Source of the DNA: Allantophomopsis cytisporea
Lineage: Eukaryota > Ascomycota > Leotiomycetes > Phacidiales > Phacidiaceae
NCBI GenBank assembly: GCA_024752435.1
Contig: CP103037.1
Location: 1,860,001-1,924,000, forward strand
DNA: 64,000 nt
Direction: 5' to 3'
The translations under genes and the position numbers were made by a program. Of the stretch, positions 11,901 through 26,000 are shown piece after piece. How positions within the stretch are numbered: the stretch's first letter is position 1; every line of letters starts with the position of its first letter. The notes under the pieces are model-generated. The model saw only the letters and a program-made list of their open reading frames with translations, was not told where the DNA came from and did no database searches.

Positions 11901-12034
11901 GATGATGATGATGTATTAGAATTTGACTGAGCCTCCTCAGCGGCAATGCTTGTCGCTCGAAATGGTTCTGACGGAGCATGGGCTCGCATGATGCTCCCCC
12001 CACGCTCACCATATTGTGCCGCTTCAGCAGACAT
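8922..12034 (-). CDS. areA: AreA/NIT2-type GATA transcription factor, global nitrogen regulator
   Basis: Nuclear activator of nitrogen-catabolic genes that binds GATA sites when preferred nitrogen is limiting. Three exons: 11502-12034, 11086-11440 and 8922-11030, giving 998 aa. Intron 1 is GTATGT..CTGAC..AAG, and intron 2 is GTATGA..CTAATGA..ACAG. Exon 1 carries the family block KDPLATQIWKLYSKTKKQLP then NQERMENLTWRMMAMSL (residues about 130-168). Exon 2 has FGYVQRHIRKTSIDERGRGG. Exon 3 has the PRKRPADFSP NLS-like stretch, the motif MFSFGADSDNEDEDG, and one C-x2-C-x17-C-x2-C GATA finger (Cys 723, 726, 744, 747) followed by GVVRPLSLKTDVIKKRNR. The last residues EWEWLTMSL are the conserved tail known to contact the NmrA repressor in AreA orthologues. 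A glutamine run sits near residue 497. Length is within the family range. The N-terminus (MSAEAAQYGERGG) differs from the AreA/NIT2 start I know, but is in frame. Confidence 0.97.
10391..10428 (-). repeat. CAG/CAA repeat encoding the AreA polyglutamine tract
   Basis: A run of 12-13 CAG/CAA codons sits inside areA exon 3, between SYM and HIDPSQVF. Mixed CAG/CAA usage slows slippage, but the tract is a likely length-polymorphic site. Confidence 0.9.
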
Positions 12035-12860
12035 GTTTGCGCTGCTGCCGAGCCAGCTTCTCGTCCCGCAAGAAATTCAGGCTTCGCGCGGGCAACTACC
12101 TAGTCTGAGGGGTATAGTACCTTGTAAGATGTGATAGATATTATTCGTGAGCGTTGCAGGCGATCTAGGATTGCGCACGTCGCTGTTTTTGGGGGTGATA
12201 TTGTTTCGGCTGAGTCGAGAGATTTGTCCGAGGTGAGGGAAATCCAAGTAGAGAAGTTCCGCCCGGGCTTTGGCGAGAGAGGACTGACTTGGGTAGAAGC
12301 GGGAATTGAGTGGTTTGCTTTGGTTGTGGGTGGTAATACGTATTTATTGTTTCGTTGCGAGGAAGAGCAAGGGAGAGAATAATGAATGGGAATCTGTTGG
12401 CAGCGCGGGGCTAAGATATACCAGACGTAATGTGTGAATTGGTGGAATATCAGTTGTGGTTTCTGAGGATTGAGGATTTGAGAGATGAGAATTGAGAATT
12501 GAAGTCGAAAGTCAGGTTAGTAGCACAGCACAACAAGGTCTTCTCGCGAATAGACTTGACTTGACTTGGCTTGATTTGACTTTTGTGTTGCTCTTTGAGA
12601 AGGACGTTCGTGTTAGACGACGTCGTCGTATGTGAAAGGAAGTTGTTAATTGTTGCAGTGACAGGCAATGAATGTTATTTGAGAGTGGATTCACTAGAAG
12701 TTGAAGGATGAATAATTGATCGGCAGTGTTTGGGTTCAGAAGTGCTGCGCTTCGCTGCGCTGCGTTGCGCTGCACTGCGAATGCGACTGTGACTGCGACT
12801 TGCGACTACGACTCCAGGATTCTCATTCAACCAGCGTCAGCGTCGGTACTCCCACGCGCC

Positions 12861-12893
12861 TTTAGCTCAGTAGCTCAGTAGCTCAGTAGCTCA
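12861..12893. repeat. AGCTCAGT tandem repeat
   Basis: Four consecutive AGCTCAGT units ending in AGCTCAAC, about 850 bp upstream of the areA start codon. Confidence 0.85.
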
Positions 12894-13140
12894 ACAACCC
12901 ACTAAGGTAGTTTTCAGTTGGTGCGCAGGCAGGGCCTTTGGCTTGGAGTTTGAGTAGTTAAGTAGGGTAGGGTGCCACGGTGCATAGGATGAGATGTGTA
13001 GGGTGCGTATGGTGCTGCGTAGGTGCGTAGAATGCGTCGAATGCGCACATTGAGGCAGTAGAGAGTGTGCATAGAGTGACAGCAAGTAGTAAGTAGAATA
13101 AATCAGTGAGTAGCGTAGCGTAGCCCAGCCCACTACTAGG

Positions 13141-13195
13141 ATTGGGACTGGGACTGGGACTGGGACTCGACTGGGACTGAGGACTGGGGACTGGG
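13141..13195. repeat. GGGACT tandem repeat
   Basis: Direct repeats of the 6-bp unit GGGACT with minor interruptions. Confidence 0.85.
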
Positions 13196-13494
13196 TTGCT
13201 GTGATCGGTGACAAGGCGGGCCTATCGTACCGAGAGACCTGACTTATGTTCGACTTTTAAGGCCGGCCCGTTTGGTCCAGTGAGCGGACGGCGGCGTAAT
13301 GTTCCTAGATGGATATAATTATGTGTGTGTGCGTCGTGTGAGTGAGGGTGAGGGTGAGTGTGTGCACGGAGTATGGAAATAATGAAGGTGAAGTGAAAGA
13401 CTTTGGGATGCTGTACATATTGATTCCGAATATGGATGCGGATGTAATTATGTGTGTGTGCGCCTTCTGCTGCTATGTTCCCTTCTTTTTCTGT

Positions 13495-13541
13495 TCCACT
13501 TCCACTTCCACTTCTACTTCCATTTCCATTTCCATTTCCAT
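13495..13541. repeat. TTCCAC/TTCCAT tandem repeat
   Basis: Hexamer array with units drifting from TTCCAC to TTCCAT along its length. It explains the Ser/Thr- and Phe/His-rich open frames in this place. Confidence 0.85.
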
Positions 13542-14000
13542 TCATCTTCACTTCACGGCGTTTCGTCCCTGGTGTATCAATCGTTATATCCTAGTGTTCA
13601 TATGCCGAAGGGGGCTTGTGGTGATGTAGTGATGTGGTGCTGATGTTGAGGTCAAGAGCTTGACCTTGTGGGCTTGTGAACGTGCATTTGATAGGTGGAG
13701 CGGGGGGTGTAAGGATGCAGCAAGCGGAGGGAGGCTTTGGCTTTCCTCCGTACCTACACAGTACATGCATGGAATGAATGGTAACCTATATAAAAGTGAA
13801 GGTACTAAGGTAGCCAGTACTATGTATGTATCTTGCACATAATTATGTGCGTATGGATAACATAGGCGGTACTGGATAGAAACTTCTGTGGTCTTTCGCC
13901 TTAGAATAAAGTATGTGGGTTTGTATGTAGGAATAGACATCTTTCTCTCCATCCCTCTTTATCACTCCCTCCTCGTGCGCTTGCTTGCTCTTCCTCCCAA

Positions 14001-17000
14001 TGTGATATTCTTGTCCGCGTATTATGAGTATCCTCTAGACTTAGTCACAGGCTTACCAAAACAAAACAAAAAATCATCCCGAGAAAGCAAGAGTCCAAAA
14101 ATGGCTGGTTGCGTGAGTTGGTAAGGTATTATGGTAGAGAGTCTAATGGGTTGCATCTAACTCTTCAAAACGAATACATGGTATTCTGGCAAGAAAGCAT
14201 GGTGTGTATTCATTTCTTGGGAGTCACACACTATGGATAGAAACAGTGAAGCCCTTTGACGCTTGAATCTCAAGTACATTTATTTTTTGGAGTATCTGCA
14301 AATCGACACAAGGGCTATTTTTCTCATTTGTGTTGCAGATAATTCTCACTCCAATACAGTACAACCTATTCTACGTAGTACAGCGGATGGAAAGAGAAGA
14401 TAGAAACGGTACGTAGTACATATCTGATGTCTTTGAGCAAGTACGTATGTACTACGTACACTGCAATACCTACCTTAACTTACAAGGACAGTATATTCAA
14501 TTTCGTCCCATTTCATCCCTCCATACTCACGTCTCCCTCATCGGCCGAAGGAAAGCAAAGAACGCACATGCTTAACTAGCAATTACAACTACTGTACCAC
14601 TACACACTCCACCTCCGAGATGTTTTAGACCCAAAATATCCATTGACGCATGCCCGCCCATACAAGCTCTCCTCGCCGTATGCAAGTCAAGAAAGAAAGG
14701 GCCACAAGAGCCAGGCGATGCCAAATCTCACAGCCAATCGTTACTCATGCAATTCCTTCCGCGCAGCTCCATATGGCGCCTCCAGGTCTCCATCGAGTCT
14801 CCATCAACTCGTCTCCATAATGCTTCCCATGTCGCTCCCACAGGGATCCGGAATTTGATGTGGATTCCCCATTCACCACCGAACCTCTTTTTTTTCCTTT
14901 TCTTCCCTTTCCTTTGCAGTCTACCAACAGCCATGGGCCGCCGCAATTTGCCCTTCACTCTTCCTTTCGATTAAACGTGAGACCCTCTAAAAGTCAGTGC
15001 TAAGGGAAGTGCTACGACATGGTCAAATTACTGGGAAGTGGTATTGATATCGGGGCTGGTCGTGGCTGTTCAGGCTGGGGTCCTCGATATGTCTATTCAC
15101 ACATACTTACAGCTGGCCGAGAAGGTATGTACGGTACTTGTACGTAGTACGTGCTACGTAGAACAGCAGCAAAGTTGTAGACAGACAGCTTAGATCCTCG
15201 CGCACCTTTCGATGAGAGATGTCCTCACCTGCGTTCATAAAATCCAGCCGTATTCTAGATATGCAGGCTAAGGCAGGGAGAGCTTCGGCTTGAATAAACG
15301 GTAGCCAATACTACTTATTTCCAGCGGCAGTGTGCTGTGCGCCCCCTCTACTCATGGCGTGAATTCTTGGCTCTTCGATCCATAGAATGGAATCTCTAAA
15401 TCGGCTTGCACACGGGTGGACTTCTGGAATACTGCGCGATAAATATGTCCTCAGCAGAACAATAAGCCCATACCCGGCATACCTTACTTGCCATTGCGCC
15501 CTTCCAAGCTTGTAGATCGTACCTCGTACCGCATACGTCCATCCATACATGGCATATGTACTGTGCTACTTACAGCATCTCCAGTATCCAGGGACCTCAC
15601 AGATCATAGGAGGACGACTAGGTGGTGGTGGAGGAGGAGGAGGACGAGGCGGATGGGAAACTCCGTCAATTACCGGGGACCGGGCAGGAATAGCTCCACT
15701 CATTTGATATTACTACAACAAAGTTGCCTCTCTCCATCTCCTCCATAATTCCCCATTTCCTCGTCGTCTCTTCTTTCCCGTACCTCAAACCCGATAGTGA
15801 ACTAGACTCATGGGGCCGCTTGGTCCGCTTCAGCTTCAGCTTCAGTTCATGGGCATTAATTGCCTCTTCCTGCCCTACGAGATCGACAGCGTTCCTCGTG
15901 TGGCCGCCCAAAACACCAGTGGTACCGAATATAGACTTTCTGGACATCTACAGTAGCATGGGCGCGCCAGAGGGCGAGGGAAAATCCATGAGCATGCGAT
16001 CCAGTAAGCATTTAGCCCACGACGTAGGGCAGATTTGAGGTACCTAGCCTAGAATGCTGTCTGCACTTGTCCACTTGGCGATGGAGCAAGCACCGGATGG
16101 CTGGTGACGGTGTCTGACTTTCCAACCTCAACCGCGTCAGTGAAATCGCGGCTTCATCTCGCTCGTGCCTTTATGAGCGTTTGGAGCATGCGCAGCGTGC
16201 CTGGATTGTCCACCACCACCACCAAGTCGTTAATCCGCATGAGAGGACACCCGCCATGCCGCCCTTTCCGAAGGGGGGGGTTCTTTTTTAACCATAAGGA
16301 AAGTCCCGGTATATTTCTTCAAATGGATGTTCCATTTTTTCAATTTCAATTATCATGCCCTCGCTCAGCGTCGATGGGTGTTTCGAATGGATGCTCCGTA
16401 TGTACATACATTGACGACCCGACGAGGAAGGGTATGGCATGCATCAAGCTCTCTCTCGCAGACCATCCAATTCGGCAGCCGTCCTGGTCGTGTACCCATG
16501 CTCTGTCCGTGCCCCAATTCTCTTCTGTAGTGACAGTAAGTAGTTTACCCTGACACTGTGTCGCGGGATGCCACTAACAATGCACTGCGTGCTGCACTAC
16601 CTGCACTCAAGTGGGGGTAGCACTTCACCCTGCCTCAACCTTGCCTACGCTGCTTGTCTCTCCGTACTCTACTTATGGCCATGCACCTAACGTGACCGCT
16701 GCAAAATACACTGTACGTAGAAGTATGGAGTATGAGGTACGGAGTACGAAGTAGAGTTGGTGCAGTACAGCACTGACTTCAGAGAAATATGGACAAGGCC
16801 CGAGAGGCTTACGTAGAAAGCTTCAGCAGTTGTGATGGTTGCAAGTTGAAGAAGCCAAATACAACATCAAAAAGGCGAGGCGGGCACGACGGGGGGAAAG
16901 TTGACAGCGTATGTATGACGGAAAAAAAAAAGGGCTTTGAACAAAGAGCCGGCCGGCTTCGAACAACGACAATGTGCATGGCAATGCTTCTGGATCATCC

Positions 17001-20000
17001 AAAGGGTCTTCTGTTACATAGAGTTATTACTTCCATGATGTACATCTCAATCCAGTCCATCGTCGGTTTGATTTGCCACCACATACGTTTCTGATTGAGT
17101 TGAGTTGAGTTGAATTGAAATCTCAGTCCTCTAATGATCGTTCCGCTCGACTCTGGGTCATCAAGAGTGATCGTTTGACATGACCGAAGATCCCTTCTCA
17201 ATTGAAGGTCGTGCCCGATACGATACCCCATCATGGCCCAAGGGCTGCGCAAGGTCTTCATGGAATTAAAAAAGGGACCCTCATAAAGCCACGAGGAATC
17301 TGAATCATGAATCCCCTACAGAGCTAATAACACAGGTCTCCGAGTGTCCGAAGAGTCAAGAAACAAGACAACAACAACAACAACAACAACAACAACTGTG
17401 CGACTCGAATTTCGATATGTCGCTCGCTGCGCTTCCGGGCTTTGCGAGGTTGAAAGCGAATGGTACGATTTAATTCCCGGCATTCTGTATGTATGTAACT
17501 ATGTATGTACATACATACTCGCTGGACTCCATCCCTGATATCTCTCAACATCCATCCATCTGCACACGTCTGTTCTCAGTACAGGTGGATGCATGTACAT
17601 CGTGCAGTCGTAGACTTCTATGGATAATACGAAGACATTCTGTATGTACTCCTTTAACATGAGATATTCATAGCACCTAGCGATATATGCCACCCATTCA
17701 CTCATACCTTGCACCTTTGAATGACAAGGTGATCGGTCCATTCTCATTCTATTTGAACAAGATGTTCTGAAGGCAAGGTATCAATAAGCATGGCTCAGCA
17801 AAACGCAGGTGTCAGTATTGAGTCAGTCATTCTATGCAACCACTACGGATATGCATGTGTGAATCTATGAAGTCACAGAAATAAAGTCTGAATACTCCAT
17901 ACAGATTCCTATGCAGTAAAGCATGTAGTACAGCACGCAGCATTCACGTACGACCTCGGTACCTCTCTCCCACCAAACCACCCCCATCTTGAGTACATAC
18001 TTGTGCTGTACGAATGCGTACATCATACATGGTGCATACAACCTCCTCGCCAGTCTACCAGGAATAATAAGAGGACAGCGGCAATCATTCGCCAGAATAT
18101 CTCCATCTCGCAGGGCGGGCATGCAGCTTTGCGCGCATAAGCCTCGCGTGGGCGTCCCTCCCTCGACCCGTAGAGTATAGTACAGCGATGAGAATGTTTC
18201 CGTCATCGGCACCGGGACCTGCCATGTGGGAGTCCAAGATGCATTAACGCCGTCTCCATTGTTCTACTGGTGCAGCCTCCACGGAGCATCATCCCTATCA
18301 AACATACTTCCCACAACTAAAGGGCTGACAATCAAGAAGTCGCTATGTAGTGATACTCCAGAAAATGAATCGAGAAGGGAAAAAAAAGAGTAGGGAAAAA
18401 CAGAATACCATAACGATGATAAAAGTTTAAAGTAGAAATCCCTCCCCCCAGCTTATCCCTGCCAGCCTGCCTTAAGCGCACTCGCTTTTACCTCGCCATA
18501 CCTAGCGCGTGGAAACTCTATTGCAAAAGACGCTGGCCGTTCCTCCAAAGCAGGAGAAAATGAAAGAAGACTTGGGTGATGCTTCGTAATCCAACACCAG
18601 TGATTGATCTCGCTACTGTAAATACACATCCTCGTCTCACGCCGTTGCAAGAGGTCAAAAAGAAGTGCGACGGGATGAAGGACCTCTGCTCTGACGGCGC
18701 GAGAGTCCCAAGGGTCAAAACCCAGTGCTATTTACTGATGCTGATGGTGCTGTCGACCCCTTGGCGTGTCCTGCACATTTGACTTTTTGGTTGCAGTCGT
18801 CCTGCGCTGTTGAATCGACGTGGAGAAGCGAAATAACAGTCGACAGGGAATGCAGAGCCTGCTAGGCCTCTAGAAGGGTGCTGGGGATATAGATGGCGCG
18901 CGTCGTTAGTGGTGACATGCCTTTGGTGTTTCTGCGTGAGCGAGTCAGAGGCTTTGGGATTTACCCAGGTGGAATCGGAATCGCATCTGGCGGTTGGTAG
19001 TGGGAAAGCATGAGAGTATTTCTTTTTTTTTTATTAAAAAAGCTTGGTGAGTTATTGGGGTGAGTCAGAACAGGATCTAGAAAAGAAGTCAGTTACTATG
19101 AATATCAGTAATGCAGGTATTGGTACCGTACTGGTCTCTTCGAGTACGTACTCTATATGGACTGTAAGGTGATGTCTTGTCTTCTGTTTGGTGCATGAGG
19201 GTGGGATGTGCTAGGTTGTTGATGCGTGTTCCGCACAACTGACTGCTAACATCTATTTCTGATATTCCATGTGATTTCAGGGTCCAGTAAGTCTAGACCC
19301 TCTCTCATGGGCAGGTAAGCAAACACCACATAGGAAACATATCTAGTCTACAGGCTCCATGGATTCATGGTGTACAAGCAAATATCGAACGACTTCAGGT
19401 ATGCCCCTCACTCCAATCTCACTCGTTAGGAGACGTTAGAAGCAGATCATTATTTCATAACGCGTCAGATGTTCCCTGGATAATGAAGAGATGAACCGAT
19501 CCAAGTTAGCATTTTTATGTGCCTCCAAGTGTCTCCACTGACGACAATGCGGATGCATAGGAGTAAAAGAAGGATCATACAATTTTGAATAGTCTCAAAT
19601 GGGTCCAATCACTAATCATCAGATGCTTGTACTGTACAGATTGGTTCGAAGATGCGTGAAGTGTGCATATGCATACTGCACCCAGAAACCTTTAGCATAG
19701 GCAAGTGAAGGGGCCCATCTTGTCCGCACGTCCTGTGCGTATTCCAACCTCACCCCTTCATGGAAGTCAGGGCCAGGGCCACAGTCTCGTGTGATATTGA
19801 CGTGAAAAGACAAGACAGGTTCTGATGCTGATGTTGGACTATTGTATTGTTATTGTTGTCCTGAATTGCGCTCCCTGTTATGAGATTGGGATGAGTTGTT
19901 ATGTCTTAGAGCATTGGACTCTACGTCAAAGATTGTTGTTGATTAACATTGTTGTTGGTCTGTAGTCGTCTATGTGAACCCTTGGGCCCCGGGCTCACCA

Positions 20001-23000
20001 TCTCTCGGGGAGTGCGAGAGGGGCACAAGAGGGTCCGTGAATTGCAGAGCGAGCCTGCCAAGCACCATTACAGCGGTAACTTGAACCTGAACTCATGCTG
20101 CTTGTCTGGAATACGGATTACGGAGTATATATCCAGCACGCACAGTCTTTCGAGCACTCGCTGGGGATTGCATCCATCTGTATCCACCTGTCTGTCGCCT
20201 GTCGCCTGTCGTTCCTAAACACATGGAGATGGGCGCAGTACATACATACATATGTATCCCCTACAGTGTAGCACCAAAGGCATGAAGAAGGCCCGTCGTA
20301 GCTACATATGCTGAATAGCACTGCGGGGACTTCTCCATACATACATATGTTTGATGGCTGTCGCTGTTAGAATCGAATACACTTCACCTGTCCACCCGAT
20401 TTGTAACGTTAACAATGCTGCTTGTGAGATCCACGATAGATCCACGGGATCCACTTGGTAACTTTGAATCCTGCTTTCAACCTCCCCTTATGTTCGTGTT
20501 AACGGGCACTCACGGTGACACTCTACAACTTATCCGCAGAGAATCGCCGCAGAGAATCGCCGTAGACGAGACACTTGAGTACCAGTAATCGGGTGGAGAC
20601 GGAATCGTCATTGGCTCCAAGCACGGACATCATCCTGCCTTCAGGTGGTCGATAAGCCACTATTCAGTGTTGTGATGCGCTTGGAAAAGTGCACTGTCTT
20701 TTCCCTTGATGTATGCCATGAGAGAGCGAAGCGTTCATGAAGCAGGTCTGAATATCAGGACCACACGCAAGATCAACGACATTCGCATTCGATAGTCATT
20801 TGGGAATTGATCCACTCACATTCATATTCAGCTAGTATGCCGTTCACAGTGGGTCCCTCTAATACGCCCCAACTCTGTTAGAAGCCAGAGAGTATCCTAA
20901 CCTTACTTGTGCAGTTCGACGTCTCGGCACTGTGGAGCCCCCAAACCAGCATGCCGTGACCTTGAAGCCAGGGCGACGTCTGTTGACCGATGCGGTCTGA
21001 TGTGCTTCATATGTTCGCATTCCACTGCTGACATTACCTAGTTCCGGTAACCTTGAAGAAGGCCCTCAATATGTGGCATGTAAATGTGGAATCTAGCTAG
21101 GCAATCCTTCTCATCTAGAATTGTGGACGAGAAGGCTGGTGAGGGAGTACAGGAACAAGCGTATGTTGGACCCTCCACCTCCAAGTATTTATTCTTTGTT
21201 GGTATGACGACCATAAAAATTAAAATTCACTGATGAGATCATTGAATCTAACACATTTGGACACCTCGAATTGGAGTAAGACTAGACCATAGTTTCGTGT
21301 CTTGGAATTGAATACTTTTGATACTTTATGCTGGAAATCAGGTTTCATAGCCAGAGTTAACTAAAACGCATTCCTCTATACCAGTGAATTCAACCATTTA
21401 TTTGCATTTCGCGGTGAACGATAACTTTACCTTTCGAACATGTTTCAGGTGCTTACAATAATCTGTGAATAAAGTTCGGCTTGTTGGCTGAAAGCAGTTG
21501 GGAAAGTCGTGCGTCGGAAATTTCCCTTAAAACTTGGCGAGCGAAAGCCGTGGCCCCATCGTGCCCATGATCGTTGCGCGGTGAGCAGAGTCAGTCTCGT
21601 GCTACTTGGAAGGCATGCTGCATGTCTATGTTTCTTTTGCAGAATTACCTCTAACCATTGTGCTGGAATACGATTCGTGCGAGATTTGTAGCATCGGATC
21701 CATACCGTACCTGTCCCAAGGTTCTGCTTTCGATCATGATTGAGGTTCCTTACTCTAGGTTGAATGATTGACAGTACATTCCAGATATGGTCGTGCTAAC
21801 TCCATCTCCAAGTCTCCAGCACTTCCAACACATAAAGCAAGGTACTTGTGTACTGCGTACATATGTGTCCATACTCGGAATACTCACATGGTGCGGAGGG
21901 TAAGGTTCCACCACGAATTTAAAAATGCCGAAAGTGTCGCGTTTAACGCCGATGGCTCTGTACGCAATTATGATGTTGATGGGGTTGCTTCTGCCATTAC
22001 ATCAATCTTGTCCGAGACCAGGTGCGTAGGCTGTTGTATGGCATGTGCGTCGATCAGGGACGTTGCACCCTACGTTCAATGAGTCTGGAGTAAGAAGGTC
22101 CGTAATTGACAAGGTAAGGTAAGGAATGCTTGTGGGTTTGCAAATTAATATCGACAGCATCCAAGACTATCTCATCCCGGTAAATGCAAAGGCGACGTAA
22201 AGTGAAGCCTATTTCTAAGCTCAAGAACTGAAAAGTGATTTGGAGTTTTTGAAGGTCTTCGTCAAGGAACTTCGTATTTCGGATATCTCAGCTGTTCGAT
22301 CGCGTCCCATGTGAATGAATGAATGAATGACGAGTTTTCTGACGGCACGGAAATGATGGGGTGGGTTGGAGTCGAGGGTGTGGTGCATCATCGTGGATTA
22401 AGCCGAGTCGGTCCACGGGTAACTTTGGTGGCGGAATCCCACCGCTGATGGAGGACTGTCGGAAAATCCACGGCCCTTTCGACGTTTGCATTCGCCGCCA
22501 AATACAATCAATCCCAACACAAACACCCTTCTTCCACTCTCGCAGTGAAGTTGAATTGATTTAACTCACATCCAGTCGGAAGCTACTCACACGAGTCAAG
22601 CACTGTTGTGTCTGAACCCATCAAGCTCCGCCGTCTCAGGACATTGTGCCGTACTGCATACGACGGAGTACTATGGATTATCGATCCGCCTGTCCCCGTG
22701 GCATTTTGACGTCCGTATTCAATCCTTAGTTCCCGGCCACAAGAACATCCATCTCGACCCGTCGTTTATGCTTGTTGAGGGTGTCTTTCGCACGTAATCA
22801 TACCATGCTGTACTGTAGTATTAGCAGTAGCTAGGACAAGGCCCTGAATGCACGAGTGCACTTCACATCGTGTAGAGTGGGACGCGGGTGAGTGAGGGTG
22901 TAGTGTGGGGGTTTCTGGCACCGGTGACGGGTATTGAAGGAGGGGTGTGACATATATCAACTATGCGACTCGAGTGAATGCGAGACGAGCAACGGAGAGT

Positions 23001-26000
23001 GAAGTGACACTGCATCGATGTTGTCTCGTGCGCGCGTGGGGGCACGATGCCAGGCTTGTGATGGATGCAAGTTGATCTTATAGCAGCCAGAGATCGAGGG
23101 TTTTTCAACCTGAGGATGTCGGATGTTGGAGGATAACTCCGACGCCAGAACAGGAAGGAGTACTGATATCGATATTGGTGGGCGATGTACTCCAGTATAA
23201 GACGTCCGGGAAGACGAGTGTTCCTAGGTGAGAATGAACAACTGCTGTGAGGAGATGACGGCGGTGATGATTGGAAATGCCCATCTTGATGGTGTGTTGA
23301 TTAATCGACGTTTGTATACATTCGTTATATCTCGGTAGCATGCCTCTCCACCCTATGTTGTTGCTGTGTGTGTGTCGGCTTCTAGAGCTCCGCCGCTCCC
23401 TCGTAGTCGTGAATGAGACGCACTGCGTACTACGTATGTACTACAAATACGCATATCGAAAAAGTCTAATGTCGAAGGTGCCATATTTCTTTAATGGTCA
23501 TGTGATGTCGAATTATCACTGAAGAAGGGGAAAATGATTTGGGGGGGAATAGGAAGGATATTTAACAATATCCGACGTAATCGCGCAATGGCAATCCAGT
23601 CACGCAATGGCAAATAGAATAGCATAACCGTTCACTTCTGATATCTACGGAGTATCTTTCTGATCCTCTTGTCATCCATTCATCACCAATCCTATTTTCG
23701 CCTTGTGCAGAGTGCACACTGCCTTATCTTTTATCTCCCAATGCATCTGGGGTGGGCATTTTGGTCGTAGGGAGCTGATCTTGGTCTCTCTGGATTTTGG
23801 TTCTGCGAATGAGCATGAAGAGATATCGTATGCTCCCCCAATCTGTGCCAATCTAAGCGTTCGGATAATGGGGAGATATAGTGCTACTGACTCAGATTGA
23901 GCTGTTTTATGCTGGAGTAGACTTCCATTATTCATAGATACCTTTAGCTTTGCCTATATTCTGGGGATAAGGAGCACGGAAAGAAACATGAAATCGAGCA
24001 CTCGGGGCGCGATGGGCGCTTTACTCTGCACAATTACCTTACTAGAGTAGACATATCGCAGCTGCACGTCCCATCATTGATGGATTTTCGCGGTACGTTG
24101 AGATAAGATATGAGGTCTTGTTTGGATTCTCTCTCCAGGAATGGGTTGTATCTTGAAGTTCAAAGTCAATTGAGTGGAGTTGCACATAGACGAAAGAAAG
24201 ATATACAAAACAGGCAAAATCCTCTCACCTCCACCAGCGATAAAGACTTCAAGTGCATGAGTTTACGGAGGCCACGTGTGCAGATAGGCATGTAGGTAAT
24301 TCTACAGTATCGTGAAAAGTATCTCGGTGATCCACTCAACGCAACGTCGTAATCTGATATCGACATTACATTCGTGTTCCAACTCATCTGTTACATATCC
24401 GTAAGAGGCAGCTCAACATGTGTACTCGCATGCAGCCCTACCTTGCAACATCGACTTCTCCAGATTTTAAACGATCTCCGACGGGGTATATTCTCTGGGG
24501 GAGGCGACAGGATTGGCCAAGAATACATAAACAATTCTTCGGTATCCTATGAAAGAGTCGACTTTAGTCACAGGATGCCTATAAATAGATTCTACTCCAA
24601 TATTCTGTGCTGTAGAGATAAAGCAGACCATCGGGTATCACATTACATTACCCAGTCGGAAAGATAAAGAACCTGCCTTGCCTCATGACCTTTTGCAGTA
24701 TTTTGTCCTTTATCTTTGCAATCCTTTATCTGAACCCGGATTCTCCTACATTCACTTATCGCAGCACTCGTGCCATCTTTGCGCTGTCTTGCAACTCATC
24801 TCCGCTTATCTATGCGTGAGTGCAACTGCCTAACCCAACCAAAAGGCCCTGCGGTAAGGTAAGGTATCTTGAGTTATCTTCTTTATCTCTTGTGCATATT
24901 TACTATGCCCTTTATGCTGACTTATGTATGTATAAGTATTCATGGACTCCTCCGAATCTAAGCTTCCTTTTTCCTTCTTTTTTTCGATATGGCAATTTCG
25001 ACGCCATAGCTGAGGTCGACACCAACAAGCATTGATCATGGCTTGGTAGAACAATATCACTCATCGGATGTTATGAATGGTCTCGAGGAATGAGGAAGGG
25101 TGAATATATTACAGGGCAAGCAAAATCCAAAAGAGCGAATATGTTTGGGCGAAGGTTATATCCACTACATCAGCAGATCATGACAGGAAATCCTCCATTG
25201 GTTATTGGAGAGAAACCATGACACTGTATATTCTGGAGCCAACTACGCAATTCCTCTCGTTGATCAACAGCTTGGGAGAACTACGAGAAGTACGATTCTG
25301 AATAATGGTTATAGGTTTGGTGGGGCATAGATATTGTATCAACTCTCCGATATGTATCTGCTACTAGCAATACATATCAAAACTTTACCTTCCAATGGAG
25401 CAAGACTGAGTAGTTCTGAAGACTACACATTTGGAAATGCCAAGTGTATGCTTTACGAATACATTACTTCAGGTAACGTACGACATAATTGAGTTTCTCT
25501 ATTCTTTGATATGGAATTGCATGTTAGCTAAGGTGAACTGGAGTCATTGGACGGAATATGTATAAGAACTCATTATATAAGATCCTTTATGGGGCTTAAT
25601 TATTTTGGTCTGTCTTTCTTTGGATTAGCGCTGAAATTCTTCTTCCCCTTCTTTTTTCCTACCTTCGACCTTACATTATTCCGTTCTTTCGTTACATTTG
25701 CAAATATCTGTTGAATCTACGAAAGGTGGACTCGACCTTCTCCCTCACACTCTCATAAACATCATGGAAGATAAAACTCAAAAGCTAAGTACGATATCAA
25801 GGACTTCTCGTGGAATAAAATATATGGATCAAACACCTGTCGAGCAGGAATATGTCGTTAATGAGTTCTCGGCATCTCATGTCAGATCTGTACGACGTCT
25901 ATATCAAAATAAATGTACCAAATTTACACTTTCAAACTCCAGATCCAAAACACGCAATATGCTTGTTCCTTCATCGCAAATAGCAAACCAAAAGCCCAAA

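Larger units (their letters stand above)
12035..14000. other. areA upstream/leader region with simple repeats
   Basis: This is the upstream sequence of areA. Family knowledge predicts a long 5' leader. It contains TTGACTTGACTTGGC-type repeats (about 12550-12585), an AGCTCAGT run (12861-12893), GGGACT units (13141-13195) and TTCCA[CT] units (13495-13541). No clear gene is present. Confidence 0.5.

Noticed and set aside
13222..13643. Overlapping Gly/Asn- and Phe/His-rich frames
   Set aside because: They come from TTCCAC/TTCCAT and GTGAGGGTGAG-type simple repeats.
15724..16038. A 104-codon plus-strand frame
   Set aside because: It has no domain, no convincing start context, and equally long frames on the other strand. 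Composition is low-complexity Ser/Phe.
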